Translations under genes and position numbers: made by a program | Notes under the pieces: generated by a model | Told to the model about the DNA's origin: nothing | Seen by the model: the letters and a program-made list of their open reading frames with translations, nothing else | Database searches by the model: none | Shown: positions 31,956 through 41,800 of the stretch, in pieces | Position numbering within the stretch: the first letter of the stretch is position 1 | How the letters are laid out: each line of letters opens with the position of its first letter | DNA from: JASBTN01 sp965228805 | Lineage (GTDB): Bacteria; Pseudomonadota; Alphaproteobacteria; Rhodobacterales; Rhodobacteraceae | DNA length: 64,000 bases | Assembly: GCF_965228805.1 (NCBI RefSeq) | Contig: NZ_CBDDIE010000003.1 | Span: forward strand, 124,001 to 188,000 | Direction of reading: 5' to 3'

Positions 31956-34232
31956 TCAGCCGCATTTCGAATGGCCGCAGCTGCCGCAGGTCATGCAGCC
32001 CTCGACCATGCGCATGTCATATTGACCGCAGGACGGGCAGGCCGGGCCGCGCGGGGTGCCCAGGTTCACGACCTCGGCCTGCGGGTCGGATTTCAGGCCC
32101 ATGCCCTCGCCCTCGATAAAGCCGGTGGCGATCATGTGGCGCTCGATCACGCCGCCGATGGCCGCCAGGATCGAGGGGATGTATTTGCCCTGCACCCAGG
32201 CGCCGCCGCGCGGGTCGAACACCGCTTTCAGCTCTTCGACCACGAACGACACGTCGCCGCCACGACGGAACACCGCCGACACCATGCGGGTCAGCGCGAG
32301 CGTCCAGGCGTAGTGCTCCATATTCTTGGAGTTGATGAACACCTCGAACGGGCGACGGTGACCGCCGTGCACAATGTCATTGATGGTGATATACATCGCG
32401 TGTTCGGTGTCGGGCCACTTGAGCTTGTAGGTATGTCCCTCCAGCGACGAGGGGCGGTCCAGAGGCTCGGACATGTAAATGACTTCGGCATCCGCGCCGT
32501 CGCCACCCACATGTTCGGGGCTTTCGCCCGGCGCTGCCTCGGAGGTCTCGGACACCGACAGAACCGACCCGGTCACGTCATTCGGACGATAGGTGGTGCA
32601 GCCCTTGCAGCCGGTCTCCCAGGCTTGCAGGTAGACGTCCTTGAAATCCTCGAAGGAAATATCCTCGGGGCAGTTGATGGTTTTCGAGATCGAGCTGTCG
32701 ACCCATTTCTGCGCCGCCGCCTGCATCTTGACATGGGCCGAGGGCGCCAGCGTCTGGGCGTTGACGAAGTAATCCGGCAACTCACGGTCGCCGAACTTGT
32801 CGCGCCACATCTGCACGGCGTAGTCCACGACCTCTTCCTCGGTCCGGGTGCCGTCCTTTTGCAGAACCTTACGGGTGTAGGCATAGGCAAAGACCGGCTC
32901 AATGCCGGAACTCACGTTGCCCGCATAGAGGCTGATCGTGCCCGTCGGCGCGATCGAGGTCAGCAGGGCGTTGCGAATGCCATGTTCACGAATGGCGTCA
33001 CGCACGTCGTCGTCCATATGCTGAAGCGAGCCGGAGTTCAGGTAGGCCTCGGCCTCGAACAGCGGGAAGGCACCCTTTTCCTTGGCCAGTTCGACCGAAG
33101 CCAGATAGGAGGCGCGCGCGATGGCCTTCATCCAGACCTCGGTCTGCTGGGCGGCGGCGTCGGTGCCGTATTTCAGCCCCAACATCAAAAGCGCGTCGGC
33201 AAGGCCGGTCACTCCCAGGCCAATGCGGCGCTTGGCCTGGGCCTCTTGGCGCTGCGCCTCCAGAGGGAAGCGGCTGGCGTCGACCACATTATCCATCATG
33301 CGCACGGCGGTGGTGACCAACTCGTTCAGCGCCTCGATGTCCAAGTGCGCGGCATCCTCGAAGGGTTCGGCCACCAGGCGGGCGAGGTTGATCGAGCCCA
33401 GCAGACAGGCGCCATAGGGCGGCAGCGGCTGTTCGCCACAGGGGTTCGTGGCCGCAATCTGCTCGCAATAGTTCAGGTTGTTCATCTGGTTGATGCGATC
33501 GATGAAGATCACGCCCGGTTCGGCGTAATCATAGGTCGCGCGCATGATCTTGTTCCACAGATCGCGCGCCTGCACCGTGTGATAGACCACATCGCCAAAC
33601 TTCAGCTCCCAACCGGCGTCGTCCTTGACCGCCTGCATGAAGTCATCGGTGACCAGCACCGACAGGTTGAACATGCGCAGCCGCGCGCTGTCCTGTTTCG
33701 CGGTGATGAAATCGTTGATGTCCGGGTGATCGCAGCGCATGGTCGCCATCATCGCCCCACGACGCGAGCCCGCCGACATGATGGTGCGGCACATCGCGTC
33801 CCAGACGTCCATGAAGCTTAGCGGGCCAGAGGCATCCGCCGCCACGCCGTGCACATCCGCGCCACGCGGGCGAATGGTCGAGAAATCATAACCAATCCCG
33901 CCGCCCTGCTGCATGGTCAGCGCAGCCTCCTTCAACATGTCAAAAATGCCCGACATGCTATCCGGGATCGTGCCCATGACGAAACAGTTGAACAAAGTCA
34001 CGGCGCGGCCGGTGCCAGCGCCGGCGGTGATGCGCCCTGCGGGAAGAAATTTGAAATCCTCCAGCGCTGTGAAGAACTCCTGCTCACGCTCCGGCTCTGC
34101 CTCCGACAGGCTGCGCGCAATGCGACGCCAGCTATCTTCCACCGTCAAGTCGATCGGATCGCCATCCGCCTGTTTGAAACGGTATTTCATGTCCCAGATG
34201 GACTCGGCGATCGGGGCGGCAAAGCGGCTCAT
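31956..34232 (-). CDS. nrdJ: Adenosylcobalamin-dependent ribonucleotide reductase (class II), short form
   Basis: 758 residues from the ATG at 34232 (AGGA upstream); a GTG at 34280 would add 16 residues. Reduces ribonucleotides to deoxyribonucleotides with coenzyme B12. Redox Cys83 (LFNCFVMG), GGGIGYDFS near 110-118, and the active-site N263-P-C265-G-E267 motif are present. The C-terminus has a Cys-rich zinc-ribbon-like tail (ACPSCGQYDMRMVEGCMTC, then GSCGHSKCG). It is shorter than the about 1200-residue NrdJ found in many alphaproteobacteria. Divergent from the DUF1489-like gene. Confidence 0.93.
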   Translation of the reverse strand: MSRFAAPIAESIWDMKYRFKQADGDPIDLTVEDSWRRIARSLSEAEPEREQEFFTALEDFKFLPAGRITAGAGTGRAVTLFNCFVMGTIPDSMSGIFDMLKEAALTMQQGGGIGYDFSTIRPRGADVHGVAADASGPLSFMDVWDAMCRTIMSAGSRRGAMMATMRCDHPDINDFITAKQDSARLRMFNLSVLVTDDFMQAVKDDAGWELKFGDVVYHTVQARDLWNKIMRATYDYAEPGVIFIDRINQMNNLNYCEQIAATNPCGEQPLPPYGACLLGSINLARLVAEPFEDAAHLDIEALNELVTTAVRMMDNVVDASRFPLEAQRQEAQAKRRIGLGVTGLADALLMLGLKYGTDAAAQQTEVWMKAIARASYLASVELAKEKGAFPLFEAEAYLNSGSLQHMDDDVRDAIREHGIRNALLTSIAPTGTISLYAGNVSSGIEPVFAYAYTRKVLQKDGTRTEEEVVDYAVQMWRDKFGDRELPDYFVNAQTLAPSAHVKMQAAAQKWVDSSISKTINCPEDISFEDFKDVYLQAWETGCKGCTTYRPNDVTGSVLSVSETSEAAPGESPEHVGGDGADAEVIYMSEPLDRPSSLEGHTYKLKWPDTEHAMYITINDIVHGGHRRPFEVFINSKNMEHYAWTLALTRMVSAVFRRGGDVSFVVEELKAVFDPRGGAWVQGKYIPSILAAIGGVIERHMIATGFIEGEGMGLKSDPQAEVVNLGTPRGPACPSCGQYDMRMVEGCMTCGSCGHSKCG

Positions 34233-34356
34233 GCGGGCGATTCCTATGTGGCAGTGAGGGCATTCCACAATAGTCGTCACTGCACGTGATCGTCAATTGC
34301 CTTTCCCACGATTTGACGCTATTTTTGACATCCACCACACAACATATGGGGCTGAC

Positions 34357-34791
34357 ATGCCAAACGGCACCATAAATCTAGTCAAACTCTGCGTCGGCGC
34401 CGAGCGAGTCGAGGACCTGCAAGCCTGGCAGATCGCTCGCGCCGGGGGGCGCCCGGGATACGAGCCGCGCCATGTCACCCGCATGTGGCCCAAACGCGAG
34501 GCAGAGCTGTTGAATGGTGGCTCGCTTTATTGGGTGTTCAAAGGGTTCATCCTGGCACGTCAACGGGTGCTGCGGCTGGATGAGGTAATCGGCGAGGACG
34601 GAATTCGCCGCTGCGGTATCGTAATGAGCCAGGAGGTGGTACGCACCGAAAGCGTGCCCCGGCGGGCATTTCAAGGCTGGCGGTACCTGACGCCGCAAGA
34701 CGCCCCCGCCGACCTGACCCTGACCCGACGGGACGAGGACGAGTTGCCCCACGAGCTCTCTGCCGCGCTGGCCGATATCGGCATTCGCTGA
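34357..34791 (+). CDS. DUF1489-family protein
   Basis: 144 residues from the ATG at 34357 (MPNGTINLVKLCVGAE); the LVKLCVGA start, HVTRMWPKREAELLNGGSLYWV and the FQGWRYLTPQDAP segment are characteristic of this alphaproteobacterial family. Function unknown. The open frame upstream to 34297 is not used because homologues begin near LVKLCVG. Rightward, divergent from nrdJ. Confidence 0.83.
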   Translation: MPNGTINLVKLCVGAERVEDLQAWQIARAGGRPGYEPRHVTRMWPKREAELLNGGSLYWVFKGFILARQRVLRLDEVIGEDGIRRCGIVMSQEVVRTESVPRRAFQGWRYLTPQDAPADLTLTRRDEDELPHELSAALADIGIR

Positions 34792-34875
34792 ACCTGAACG
34801 GTGGCGCTCCCGCTCCGGGGTTCTGCCCGCTCCTCGGGGAAACGGTCCACTGAACACTTTCCGGCAAGCCCTCGA

Positions 34876-34898
34876 CCCCCAAGATACTTGGGGCAAAA
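34876..34898. repeat. CCCCCAAGATACTTGGGG hairpin box
   Basis: CCCCAAG and CTTGGGG around ATA form a 7-bp stem followed on the plus strand by an A-run. It resembles the CCCCCAGGATATTT box at 14783-14796. Lies between the stops of the convergent DUF1489-like and hisG genes. Confidence 0.5.
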
Positions 34899-34905
34899 AA
34901 AGAGA

Positions 34906-35604
34906 TCAGCCGGTGATTTCGAGCTGTTCCAGCAAGGCTTTCAAGAGCGGGCGGTTGTCGCCGCTCCAATCTGCCTTGCGCGACTTGAACAGGGTGGCCT
35001 GGCTCTTGTGCACCGGGGGGCCTGCGAGGATCTTCAGGTGGTTCGCCCGCAGGGTCTCGCCGGTTGAGGTGATGTCCGCGACAGCCTCGGCCGTCTCGTT
35101 CTTGACCGTGCCTTCCGTTGCGCCCTGGCTGTCGACCAGTTGATAATCAGCCACGCCGTGGTCACGCAGGTGGTCGCGGATCAAGCGGTGGAACTTGGTC
35201 GCGATGCGCAGGCGGAACCCATGTTCTGCGCGGAACGCGGCGGCCACCGCATCGAGGTCGTCGAGCGTGTTCACATCTACCCAGCATTTCGGCACGGCGA
35301 TGATCAGGTCCGCATGGCCAAAACCCATGGTGGCAAGCTCGCCCACCTTGTCTTCCCACAGGCCAAGCTTCTCGCGCACCAGGTCAGAGCCGGTCACACC
35401 GAGGTGGATCCGCCCCGCGGCCAGTTCGCGCGGGATTTCCCCCGCGGAGAGCAACACGAGCTCGATACCATCGACGCCTTCGACGGCGGCCGCGTATTCG
35501 CGATCCGATCCGGTGCGGGCCAGACGCACGCCGCGCGCACCGAACCAGTCAAAGGTCTTTTCCATCAGTCGGCCCTTGGAGGGCACACCAAGTTTGAGGG
35601 TCAT
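34906..35604 (-). CDS. hisG: ATP phosphoribosyltransferase, short form (HisG-S)
   Basis: 232 residues; first step of histidine synthesis, joining ATP and PRPP. N-terminus LKLGVPSKGRLMEKTFDWFG, LGVTGSDLVREK, and the PRPP-loop region TEGTVKNETAEAVADITSTGET are typical. It lacks the C-terminal regulatory domain of long HisG, which agrees with a hisZ gene upstream. Start overlaps the hisZ stop by 4 bp. Third gene of hisS-hisZ-hisG. Confidence 0.95.
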   Translation of the reverse strand: MTLKLGVPSKGRLMEKTFDWFGARGVRLARTGSDREYAAAVEGVDGIELVLLSAGEIPRELAAGRIHLGVTGSDLVREKLGLWEDKVGELATMGFGHADLIIAVPKCWVDVNTLDDLDAVAAAFRAEHGFRLRIATKFHRLIRDHLRDHGVADYQLVDSQGATEGTVKNETAEAVADITSTGETLRANHLKILAGPPVHKSQATLFKSRKADWSGDNRPLLKALLEQLEITG

Positions 35605-36701
35605 TTTTCGCCCCCTTGTCCGATTTGTGCAATTTCCAATGTCATTTCAGGACGAATAACGGCACCGATTGCAGGAATTTCACGCCCCTTGCCCAACACC
35701 CGGGTCAGGGCGTCATAGCGTCCGCCGGTCGCGACAGGGGGCAGATCCGGGCGGGTTTCGGCGTAGAATCCGAAGACGAACCCGTCGTAATACTCCATCG
35801 AAGTGCGTCCATAGGAGCCTTCGAAATCCAGCGTATCCACGTCCACGCCGCGCGCAGACATTGCGTCCAGACGGGCCTCCATCCGGTCAACGGCGAGGCT
35901 GATCGAGGGCATATCCACCGCAAGATCGCGCAGGTGGTCGAGCACATTGGGGCTGGTCTCGCGCAGGGCCAGAAGGTCGTCCAGCAGGTCGACCTCAAGC
36001 CCCGAGATCGGTGCGGCCTCGGCATCGGCCCGCAAGGTCTCGACCCGCGCGGCGATTTCGGACCGCGAGCGCAGGCCGATCATCGGGGCATCGCACCCCA
36101 TCGGATCCGCCTGGGCCAGCATCTCCTCACGCCCGGCAGGCTGCGGCGCGCGGCCAGAGAACCGATCCAATAGTGCGCGGAAGCGACGCGGGCGCCAGAT
36201 GTGGCGCAGCAGCGCGGCCTTGCGCCGATCGGTGGTCTTGAGGCCGCGCACAGCAGCCAGAAGCAGCCCCATGTCGCCGGTTGCAGCGCGCAGGTCGAGC
36301 CCCTCAAGCGACTGGGAAATCACGGAAAACACCTCTGCATCCGCAGCAGGAGGATTGTCGCGTTCAAAGAGCTCGTAGCCGACCTGGAAATGCTCGGGCG
36401 CCCGATGGGCGGCCTCTTCCTGGGCGCGGAACACCTCGCCCATATAGGCATAGCGCGCGGGTTCGGCCCCGTTTGTCATGTGCATCTGCACCACGGGCAC
36501 GGTGAAATCAGGGCGCAGCATGGCCTCGCCCATGACCGGGTCATTGGTCACGTAAGCGCGGGCGCGGATATCCTCGCCATAGAGGTCCAGAAGCGTGCCT
36601 GCGGGCTGCAGGATATCCGCCTCGATCACCTGCGCGCCGACCTGTTCGAAACGCGCCAGCAGGCGGGCGGCCTCTGCCCGGATGGTGGATTTGTCAGCCA
36701 T
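35601..36701 (-). CDS. hisZ: ATP phosphoribosyltransferase regulatory subunit HisZ
   Basis: 366 residues, a histidyl-tRNA synthetase paralogue. It keeps the class II fold around FTVPVVQMHM and AEPARYAYMGEVFRAQEEAAHRAPEHFQVG (motif 2 region) and VATGGRYDALTRVLG (motif 3 region) but lacks the tRNA-binding domain. Forms a hetero-octamer with HisG-S and confers histidine feedback. Starts inside the last codons of hisS (8-bp overlap). Confidence 0.94.
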   Translation of the reverse strand: MADKSTIRAEAARLLARFEQVGAQVIEADILQPAGTLLDLYGEDIRARAYVTNDPVMGEAMLRPDFTVPVVQMHMTNGAEPARYAYMGEVFRAQEEAAHRAPEHFQVGYELFERDNPPAADAEVFSVISQSLEGLDLRAATGDMGLLLAAVRGLKTTDRRKAALLRHIWRPRRFRALLDRFSGRAPQPAGREEMLAQADPMGCDAPMIGLRSRSEIAARVETLRADAEAAPISGLEVDLLDDLLALRETSPNVLDHLRDLAVDMPSISLAVDRMEARLDAMSARGVDVDTLDFEGSYGRTSMEYYDGFVFGFYAETRPDLPPVATGGRYDALTRVLGKGREIPAIGAVIRPEMTLEIAQIGQGGEK

Positions 36702-38172
36702 CGGACGCCTCGATGATCTCGCGCACCTTGGCGACCAGATCGCCGCGCGCGCATTCGAATTGCGAGGGGCGTTCCTTCCATTCCTCCAGCGTGGCGCTTT
36801 CGGCGATCTTGGCGCCCAGCACCAGATCCTTGATCTGAATCTTGCCCGCCTCGAATTCGTCCGAACCCGCGATCACGGCCACCGGAGAGCGACGTTTATC
36901 CGCGTATTTCAACTGGTTACCGAAGTTCTTCGGATTGCCCAGATAGACCTCGGCGCGGATGCCCGCATCGCGCAGCTCGGCGACCATGGCCTGATAATCC
37001 GCCATGCGGGTGCGGTCCATGACGGTCACGACAACGGGCCCCTTGGCCTGGCCGCCCATGCGGCCCTTGGCACGCAGCGCGGCCAGCAGGCGGTCGACAC
37101 CGATCGACACACCGGTCGCGGGCACGGCCTGGCCGGTGAAACGTTTCACCAGGTCGTCATAGCGTCCGCCCCCGGCGACCGAACCGAACTGGCGCGGGCG
37201 GCCCTTTTCATCCAGGATTTCGAAGGTCAACTCGGCTTCGAAAACTGGGCCGGTGTAATAGCCCAATCCGCGTACGACCGAGGGGTCGATCTCAATCCGG
37301 TCCGGGCCATAGCCCTGTGCGGCCAGCAGATCGGCGATCTGTTTCAGCTCATCCACACCTTCGGCACCGATCTTGCTGTCACCCACGGCGGCGGAGAGAT
37401 TGGCGAGCGTTTCGCCCGCATCCGCGCCTTTCGAGGTCAGGAAGGCCAGCACCGGCTCGGCCTGGGCGTCTTCCAACCCGACACCGTCGATATAGGCACC
37501 AGAAGCATCCAGACGGCCCTTGCCGAGCAGCTCGCGCACACCCGCCTCGCCAACCTTGTCGAACTTGTCGATGGTGCGCAGGACAGCGTCACGCTGCGCG
37601 CCTTCGTCGAGACCCATGACCTCAAGCACGCCATTTAGAACCTTGCGGTTGTTCACACGGATCAGGTAGTCGCCACGGGGAATGCCAACGGTTTCGAGCG
37701 TATCGGCCAGCATAGCGCAGATCTCGGCATCCGCGGCCATCGAGGCCGTTCCCACAGTATCCGCATCACATTGATAAAACTGGCGAAAACGCCCCGGCCC
37801 CGGCTTTTCATTGCGCCAGACCGGCCCCATCGCAAAGCGGCGATAGGGGGTAGGCAGGTCGTTGCGGTGCTGGGCATAGACACGGGCCAGCGGCGCGGTC
37901 AGGTCATAGCGCAGGGCGAGCCACTTCTCGTCATCCGCCTCCTGCCAAGCAAAGACCCCCTCGTTCGGGCGGTCCACGTCGGGCAGGAACTTGCCCAGCG
38001 CCTCGACCGTCTCAACGGCTGAGCTTTCCAGCGCGTCGAACCCATAGCGATGATAGACCCCGGCAATCTGATCGAGCATATGTTTGCGCTCGCTCACCTC
38101 CGCGCCGAAATAGTCGCGAAAGCCCTTGGGCGTTTCCGCCTTGGGCCGGGGCTGTTTCTTCTGCTTGGCCAT
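36694..38172 (-). CDS. hisS: Histidine--tRNA ligase
   Basis: 492 residues, class II aminoacyl-tRNA synthetase. Begins AKQKKQPRPKAETPKGFRDY; motif 2 reads MGPVWRNEKPGPGRFRQFYQCD, histidine-specific GLGYYTGPVFE and motif 3 VAGGGRYDDLVKRF follow, then a C-terminal anticodon-binding domain. Heads the hisS-hisZ-hisG operon. This fused arrangement with HisZ is common in Rhodobacterales. Confidence 0.96.
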   Translation of the reverse strand: MAKQKKQPRPKAETPKGFRDYFGAEVSERKHMLDQIAGVYHRYGFDALESSAVETVEALGKFLPDVDRPNEGVFAWQEADDEKWLALRYDLTAPLARVYAQHRNDLPTPYRRFAMGPVWRNEKPGPGRFRQFYQCDADTVGTASMAADAEICAMLADTLETVGIPRGDYLIRVNNRKVLNGVLEVMGLDEGAQRDAVLRTIDKFDKVGEAGVRELLGKGRLDASGAYIDGVGLEDAQAEPVLAFLTSKGADAGETLANLSAAVGDSKIGAEGVDELKQIADLLAAQGYGPDRIEIDPSVVRGLGYYTGPVFEAELTFEILDEKGRPRQFGSVAGGGRYDDLVKRFTGQAVPATGVSIGVDRLLAALRAKGRMGGQAKGPVVVTVMDRTRMADYQAMVAELRDAGIRAEVYLGNPKNFGNQLKYADKRRSPVAVIAGSDEFEAGKIQIKDLVLGAKIAESATLEEWKERPSQFECARGDLVAKVREIIEASDG

Positions 38173-38248
38173 GGGTCCGTCCGGGTTCAGGTCACTGTCG
38201 CGGGCGGTCTAGCGGATGGGGGCCAAATGGGCAAGGAATGGCTGCGGA

Positions 38249-38551
38249 TCAATAGGAAACTTCGCAAATATACCTGTCATAGACCCAGCCGTTCGGACCG
38301 GAATAGGTCCAGTCGTCGATCCCGCGCTGCACAATCACCTCGCGCCAATTGTCCGCGCTTTCCGGCTCCATGGTGATGACGAAGGTGCCGGGGGTCAGTT
38401 TCTGCATGATTTCGCAGCTGGTCGACGCGCAGGCGCGCAGGGCGAGGAAATTCTCACCCTCAGGGTTCAGCTTGCAGACCACGTATTGTTCACCGTCATA
38501 AGCCAGGGCGGGGCTGGTCAGCAGGATCAGGGCTAGGGTGAGGTGTTTCAT
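38249..38551 (-). CDS. Small secreted SH3-like domain protein
   Basis: 100 residues from the second of two adjacent ATGs at 38551 (GGAGGAG directly upstream). Signal peptide MKHLTLALILLTSPALA, then LALRACASTSCEIMQKLTPGTFV and NWREVIVQRG ... GWVYDRYI, which look like one bacterial SH3 repeat with a disulfide. Likely periplasmic ligand- or peptidoglycan-binding. A longer open frame to 38812 is antisense to slyX and not coding. Leftward, between hisS and slyX. Confidence 0.75.
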   Translation of the reverse strand: MKHLTLALILLTSPALAYDGEQYVVCKLNPEGENFLALRACASTSCEIMQKLTPGTFVITMEPESADNWREVIVQRGIDDWTYSGPNGWVYDRYICEVSY

Positions 38552-38633
38552 CATCTCCTCCGTTTTGCCCAAGGATGTCACGTGAGCCACAGGGGGGCTA
38601 TGACATGGATCAGGAAGGGTATAGGAATGCGCC

Positions 38634-38843
38634 ATGGATACGGAACGCGAAACCCGCCTGGAAGAACAGATCGCCCACCTGACCAAGACGGTCGAGGAGC
38701 TGTCAGACGTCATTGCCCGCCAGGATGCGGAACTGTCGAAGCTGGCCCATCGGGTGCAGGTGCTGATGGCGCGTGAAGCCGAACGCGAGGCGGCAGGCTC
38801 CGGCGGTGTCATCCTGGGGGATGAGCGCCCACCGCATTACTGA
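38634..38843 (+). CDS. slyX: SlyX-family small coiled-coil protein
   Basis: 69 residues; the first 50 form an amphipathic coiled coil (LEEQIAHLTKTVEELSDVIA, then RQDAELSKLAHRVQVLMARE) and the C-terminus ends in the family hallmark ERPPHY. Function unknown; in E. coli named from a lysis-related suppressor neighbour. ATG at 38634 follows AGGAA. Convergent with dnaE, separated by paired palindromes. Confidence 0.87.
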   Translation: MDTERETRLEEQIAHLTKTVEELSDVIARQDAELSKLAHRVQVLMAREAEREAAGSGGVILGDERPPHY

Positions 38844-38851
38844 CGGGCCAG

Positions 38852-38891
38852 ATCTTTTCAAAAAGATTTGCAGAACTCTTACTTAAGAGTT
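38852..38891. repeat. Paired perfect palindromes ending in TTGGTC (copy 2)
   Basis: ATCTTTT-CA-AAAAGAT (38852-38867) and AACTCTTA-CT-TAAGAGTT (38874-38891), followed by TTTGGTC. Same two-hairpin design and TTGGTC ending as at 21347-21392, different stem sequences. Lies between the convergent slyX and dnaE stops and probably acts as a terminator. Confidence 0.6.
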
Positions 38892-38895
38892 TTGG

Positions 38896-41800
38896 TCACA
38901 CCTCTTCGACGTGCACGACACCTGTGATCGACTTGATCGCCCCCTTGATCTGCGGATTGAGCGGGAAGCTCTTGCCGAGCGTCATGTCGACCTCGCCCGG
39001 CAGAGTCGGGTCCATCAGGGTCAGGCTGACCTCGCCCGGTTTCACGCCACGCGCGGTTTCGGCGGCGTTTGCCAGCAGGCTCGCCACCGCTTCGATCGCG
39101 GTCGGCCGATCCACATGCACGTTCAACGCCATGCCGCCCGCGTCCGCCACCACCGCGTCGATGGGCGCGACAGAGCGGGCAATCGGGTCGAACTGGCCTT
39201 CGTTGAAACGCCCTTCCAGGGTCATGACAACCTGTAGGGTCTCGTCAAACACCCGGCGTGTCGCTTCGAAATCATCAGGGAACAGGGCCATGCCCGAGAC
39301 CTGCCCGGTCGGGTCCGAGATATTCATGCGGAAGAACTGCGTGCCCCGGCCCGACTTGCGCTGTTGCAAGCCGCCGACGATCACCGCGACCTTGCCGACC
39401 GCCGCGCCGTTCTTCTCGGCCTTCTCGCGCAGCCCATCAAGCGTCAGCACGCCCTTGCGTTTCAGCGCGGGCAGGTAGTCATCCAGCGGGTGACCGGTCA
39501 GGTAGAAGCCGATGGCCTTGTGTTCTTCCGCCAGCCGTTCATTGGGCAGCCAGTCGCCCACCGGGCTCAGGCGCGGTTCAGGCAGGTCCTCGCCCGCCTC
39601 GCCGAACAGGCTGACCTGGGCCGAGGCGCGTTGTTCGTGGATCGCCGCCGAGTAGTTCACCAGTGCGTCCAGACTGTCGAAGACCCGGCGACGATTGTCG
39701 TCGAGCACGTCGAAGGCGCCCGCGCGGGCCATCATTTCCAGAGGCCGCTTGCCGACCCGCTTCAGGTCCACACGCCGCGCCACGTCATAAAGGTTCACGA
39801 AGGGCTTGTCGGGGCTGTTCGGGTCCTCGGGATCGGTCCGACGACCTTCGACCACCAGTTTCATCGCCTCGAGCCCCACGTTCTTCAGCGCCCCCAGCGC
39901 GTAGACGCAGCGCCCTTCGCTGACGGAAAACGTCTCGATCGAGCGGTTGATACAGGGCGGAATGATCTCGATATCCAGGCCCCGGCGCACCTCTTCGGCG
40001 TAGACGGACAGCTTGTCGGTCAGGTGAATATCGCAGTTCATGACACCCGCCATGAACTCCACCGGGTGGTTCGCCTTCAGCCAGGCGGTCTGGTAGGAGA
40101 CCACCGCATAGGCCGCCGCGTGGGACTTGTTGAAGCCGTAGTTGGCAAATTTCTCCAGAAGGTCGAAAACCTCCATCGCCTTTTTCTGTTCGACGCCGTT
40201 CTTCTTCGAACCCTCGACGAATTTCGGCCGCTCGGCGTCCATCGCCTCCTTGATCTTCTTACCCATCGCGCGTCTGAGCAGGTCGGCGCCGCCGAGGCTG
40301 TAGCCCGCCATCACCTGGGCAATCTGCATCACCTGCTCTTGATAGACGATAATGCCTTGAGTTTCCTCAAGAATATGGTCAATCAGCGGATGCACTGACT
40401 CGCGCTCCTTGAGCCCGTTCTTGACCTCGCAATAGGTCGGAATGTTCTCCATCGGGCCGGGTCGGTAAAGCGCCACCAGCGCGACGACATCCTCAATACA
40501 GGTGGGTTTCATGCGCCTGAGCGCATCCATCATGCCCGAGCTTTCCACCTGGAACACCGCGACCGTCTTGGCCGAGGAATAGAGGTCATAGGTGACCTTG
40601 TCATCGAGCGGGATCGCGTTGATCTCGTTCACCGCACCTTCTGGCGGCTCATAGAGCTGGGCACCATCCGGGCCGGTGTGAATATCGCGCCCTTCACCCT
40701 TGATCAGGTCCACGGCGTTCTGGATCACGGTCAGGGTCTTCAGTCCCAGGAAGTCGAACTTGACCAGCCCGGCCTGCTCCACCCATTTCATGTTGAACTG
40801 GGTCGCCGGCATGTCCGAACGCGGATCCTGGTAGAGCGGCACTAGGTGGTCCAGTGGCCGGTCACCGATCACGACACCCGCCGCGTGGGTCGAGGCGTTC
40901 CTGAGCAGCCCTTCGACCTGCTGGCCATATTTGAGCAGCCGCGCAACGACCTCTTCCCGGTCAGCCTCCTCACGCAGGCGCGGCTCGTCGGCCAGCGCCT
41001 TTTCGATCGACACGGGTTTGACCCCCTCGACCGGGATCAGCTTGGACAGCCGGTCCACCTGGCCATAGGGCATCTGCAACACGCGGCCCACGTCGCGCAC
41101 GGCGGCCTTGGACAGAAGCGCGCCGAAGGTAATGATCTGCCCCACCTTGTCGCGCCCGTACTTCTCCTGCACGTAGCGGATCACCTCTTCGCGACGGTCC
41201 ATACAGAAGTCGATGTCGAAGTCGGGCATCGACACCCGTTCCGGGTTCAGGAAGCGTTCAAACAGCAGGCTGTAACGCAGCGGGTCAAGGTCGGTAATGG
41301 TCAGCGCATAGGCCACCAGGCTGCCCGCACCGGACCCCCGCCCCGGCCCCACCGGAATGCCCTGATCCTTGCCCCATTTGATGAAGTCGGCAACGATCAG
41401 GAAGTAGCCCGGGAAACCCATCGACTCGATGATACCCATCTCAAAATCGAGCCGCTTGTAGTATTCCTCCTCGCTCACCGCATGGGGGATGACGGCTAGG
41501 CGCGCGGCCAGACCTTCGCGCGACTGACGGCGCAGCTCCTCGACCTCATCATCGGCGAACTTGGGCAGGATCGGATCGCGGCGATAGGCCTGAAACGCGC
41601 ATCGCTTGGCAATTTCCACCGTGCTTTCAATCGCTTCCGGGAGGTCCGCAAACAGTGTGACCATCTCCTCGGGGCTTTTGAAATAGTGTTGCGGCGTCAG
41701 GTGGCGGCGCGGCTCCTGCTGGTCAACATAGGCGCCCTCCTTGATGCAGATCAGCGCATCATGGGCCTCGTAGATGTCGGATTTGGGGAAATAGACATCG

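Noticed and set aside
31971..33821. 616-residue open frame opposite nrdJ
   Set aside because: His/Arg/Gly-rich shadow sequence; nrdJ has full active-site motifs.
34233..34280. 16-residue N-terminal extension of NrdJ from a GTG
   Set aside because: The ATG at 34232 has an AGGA at the right distance and gives the usual N-terminus.
39364..40398. 344-residue open frame opposite dnaE
   Set aside because: Shadow frame; dnaE coding is unambiguous.
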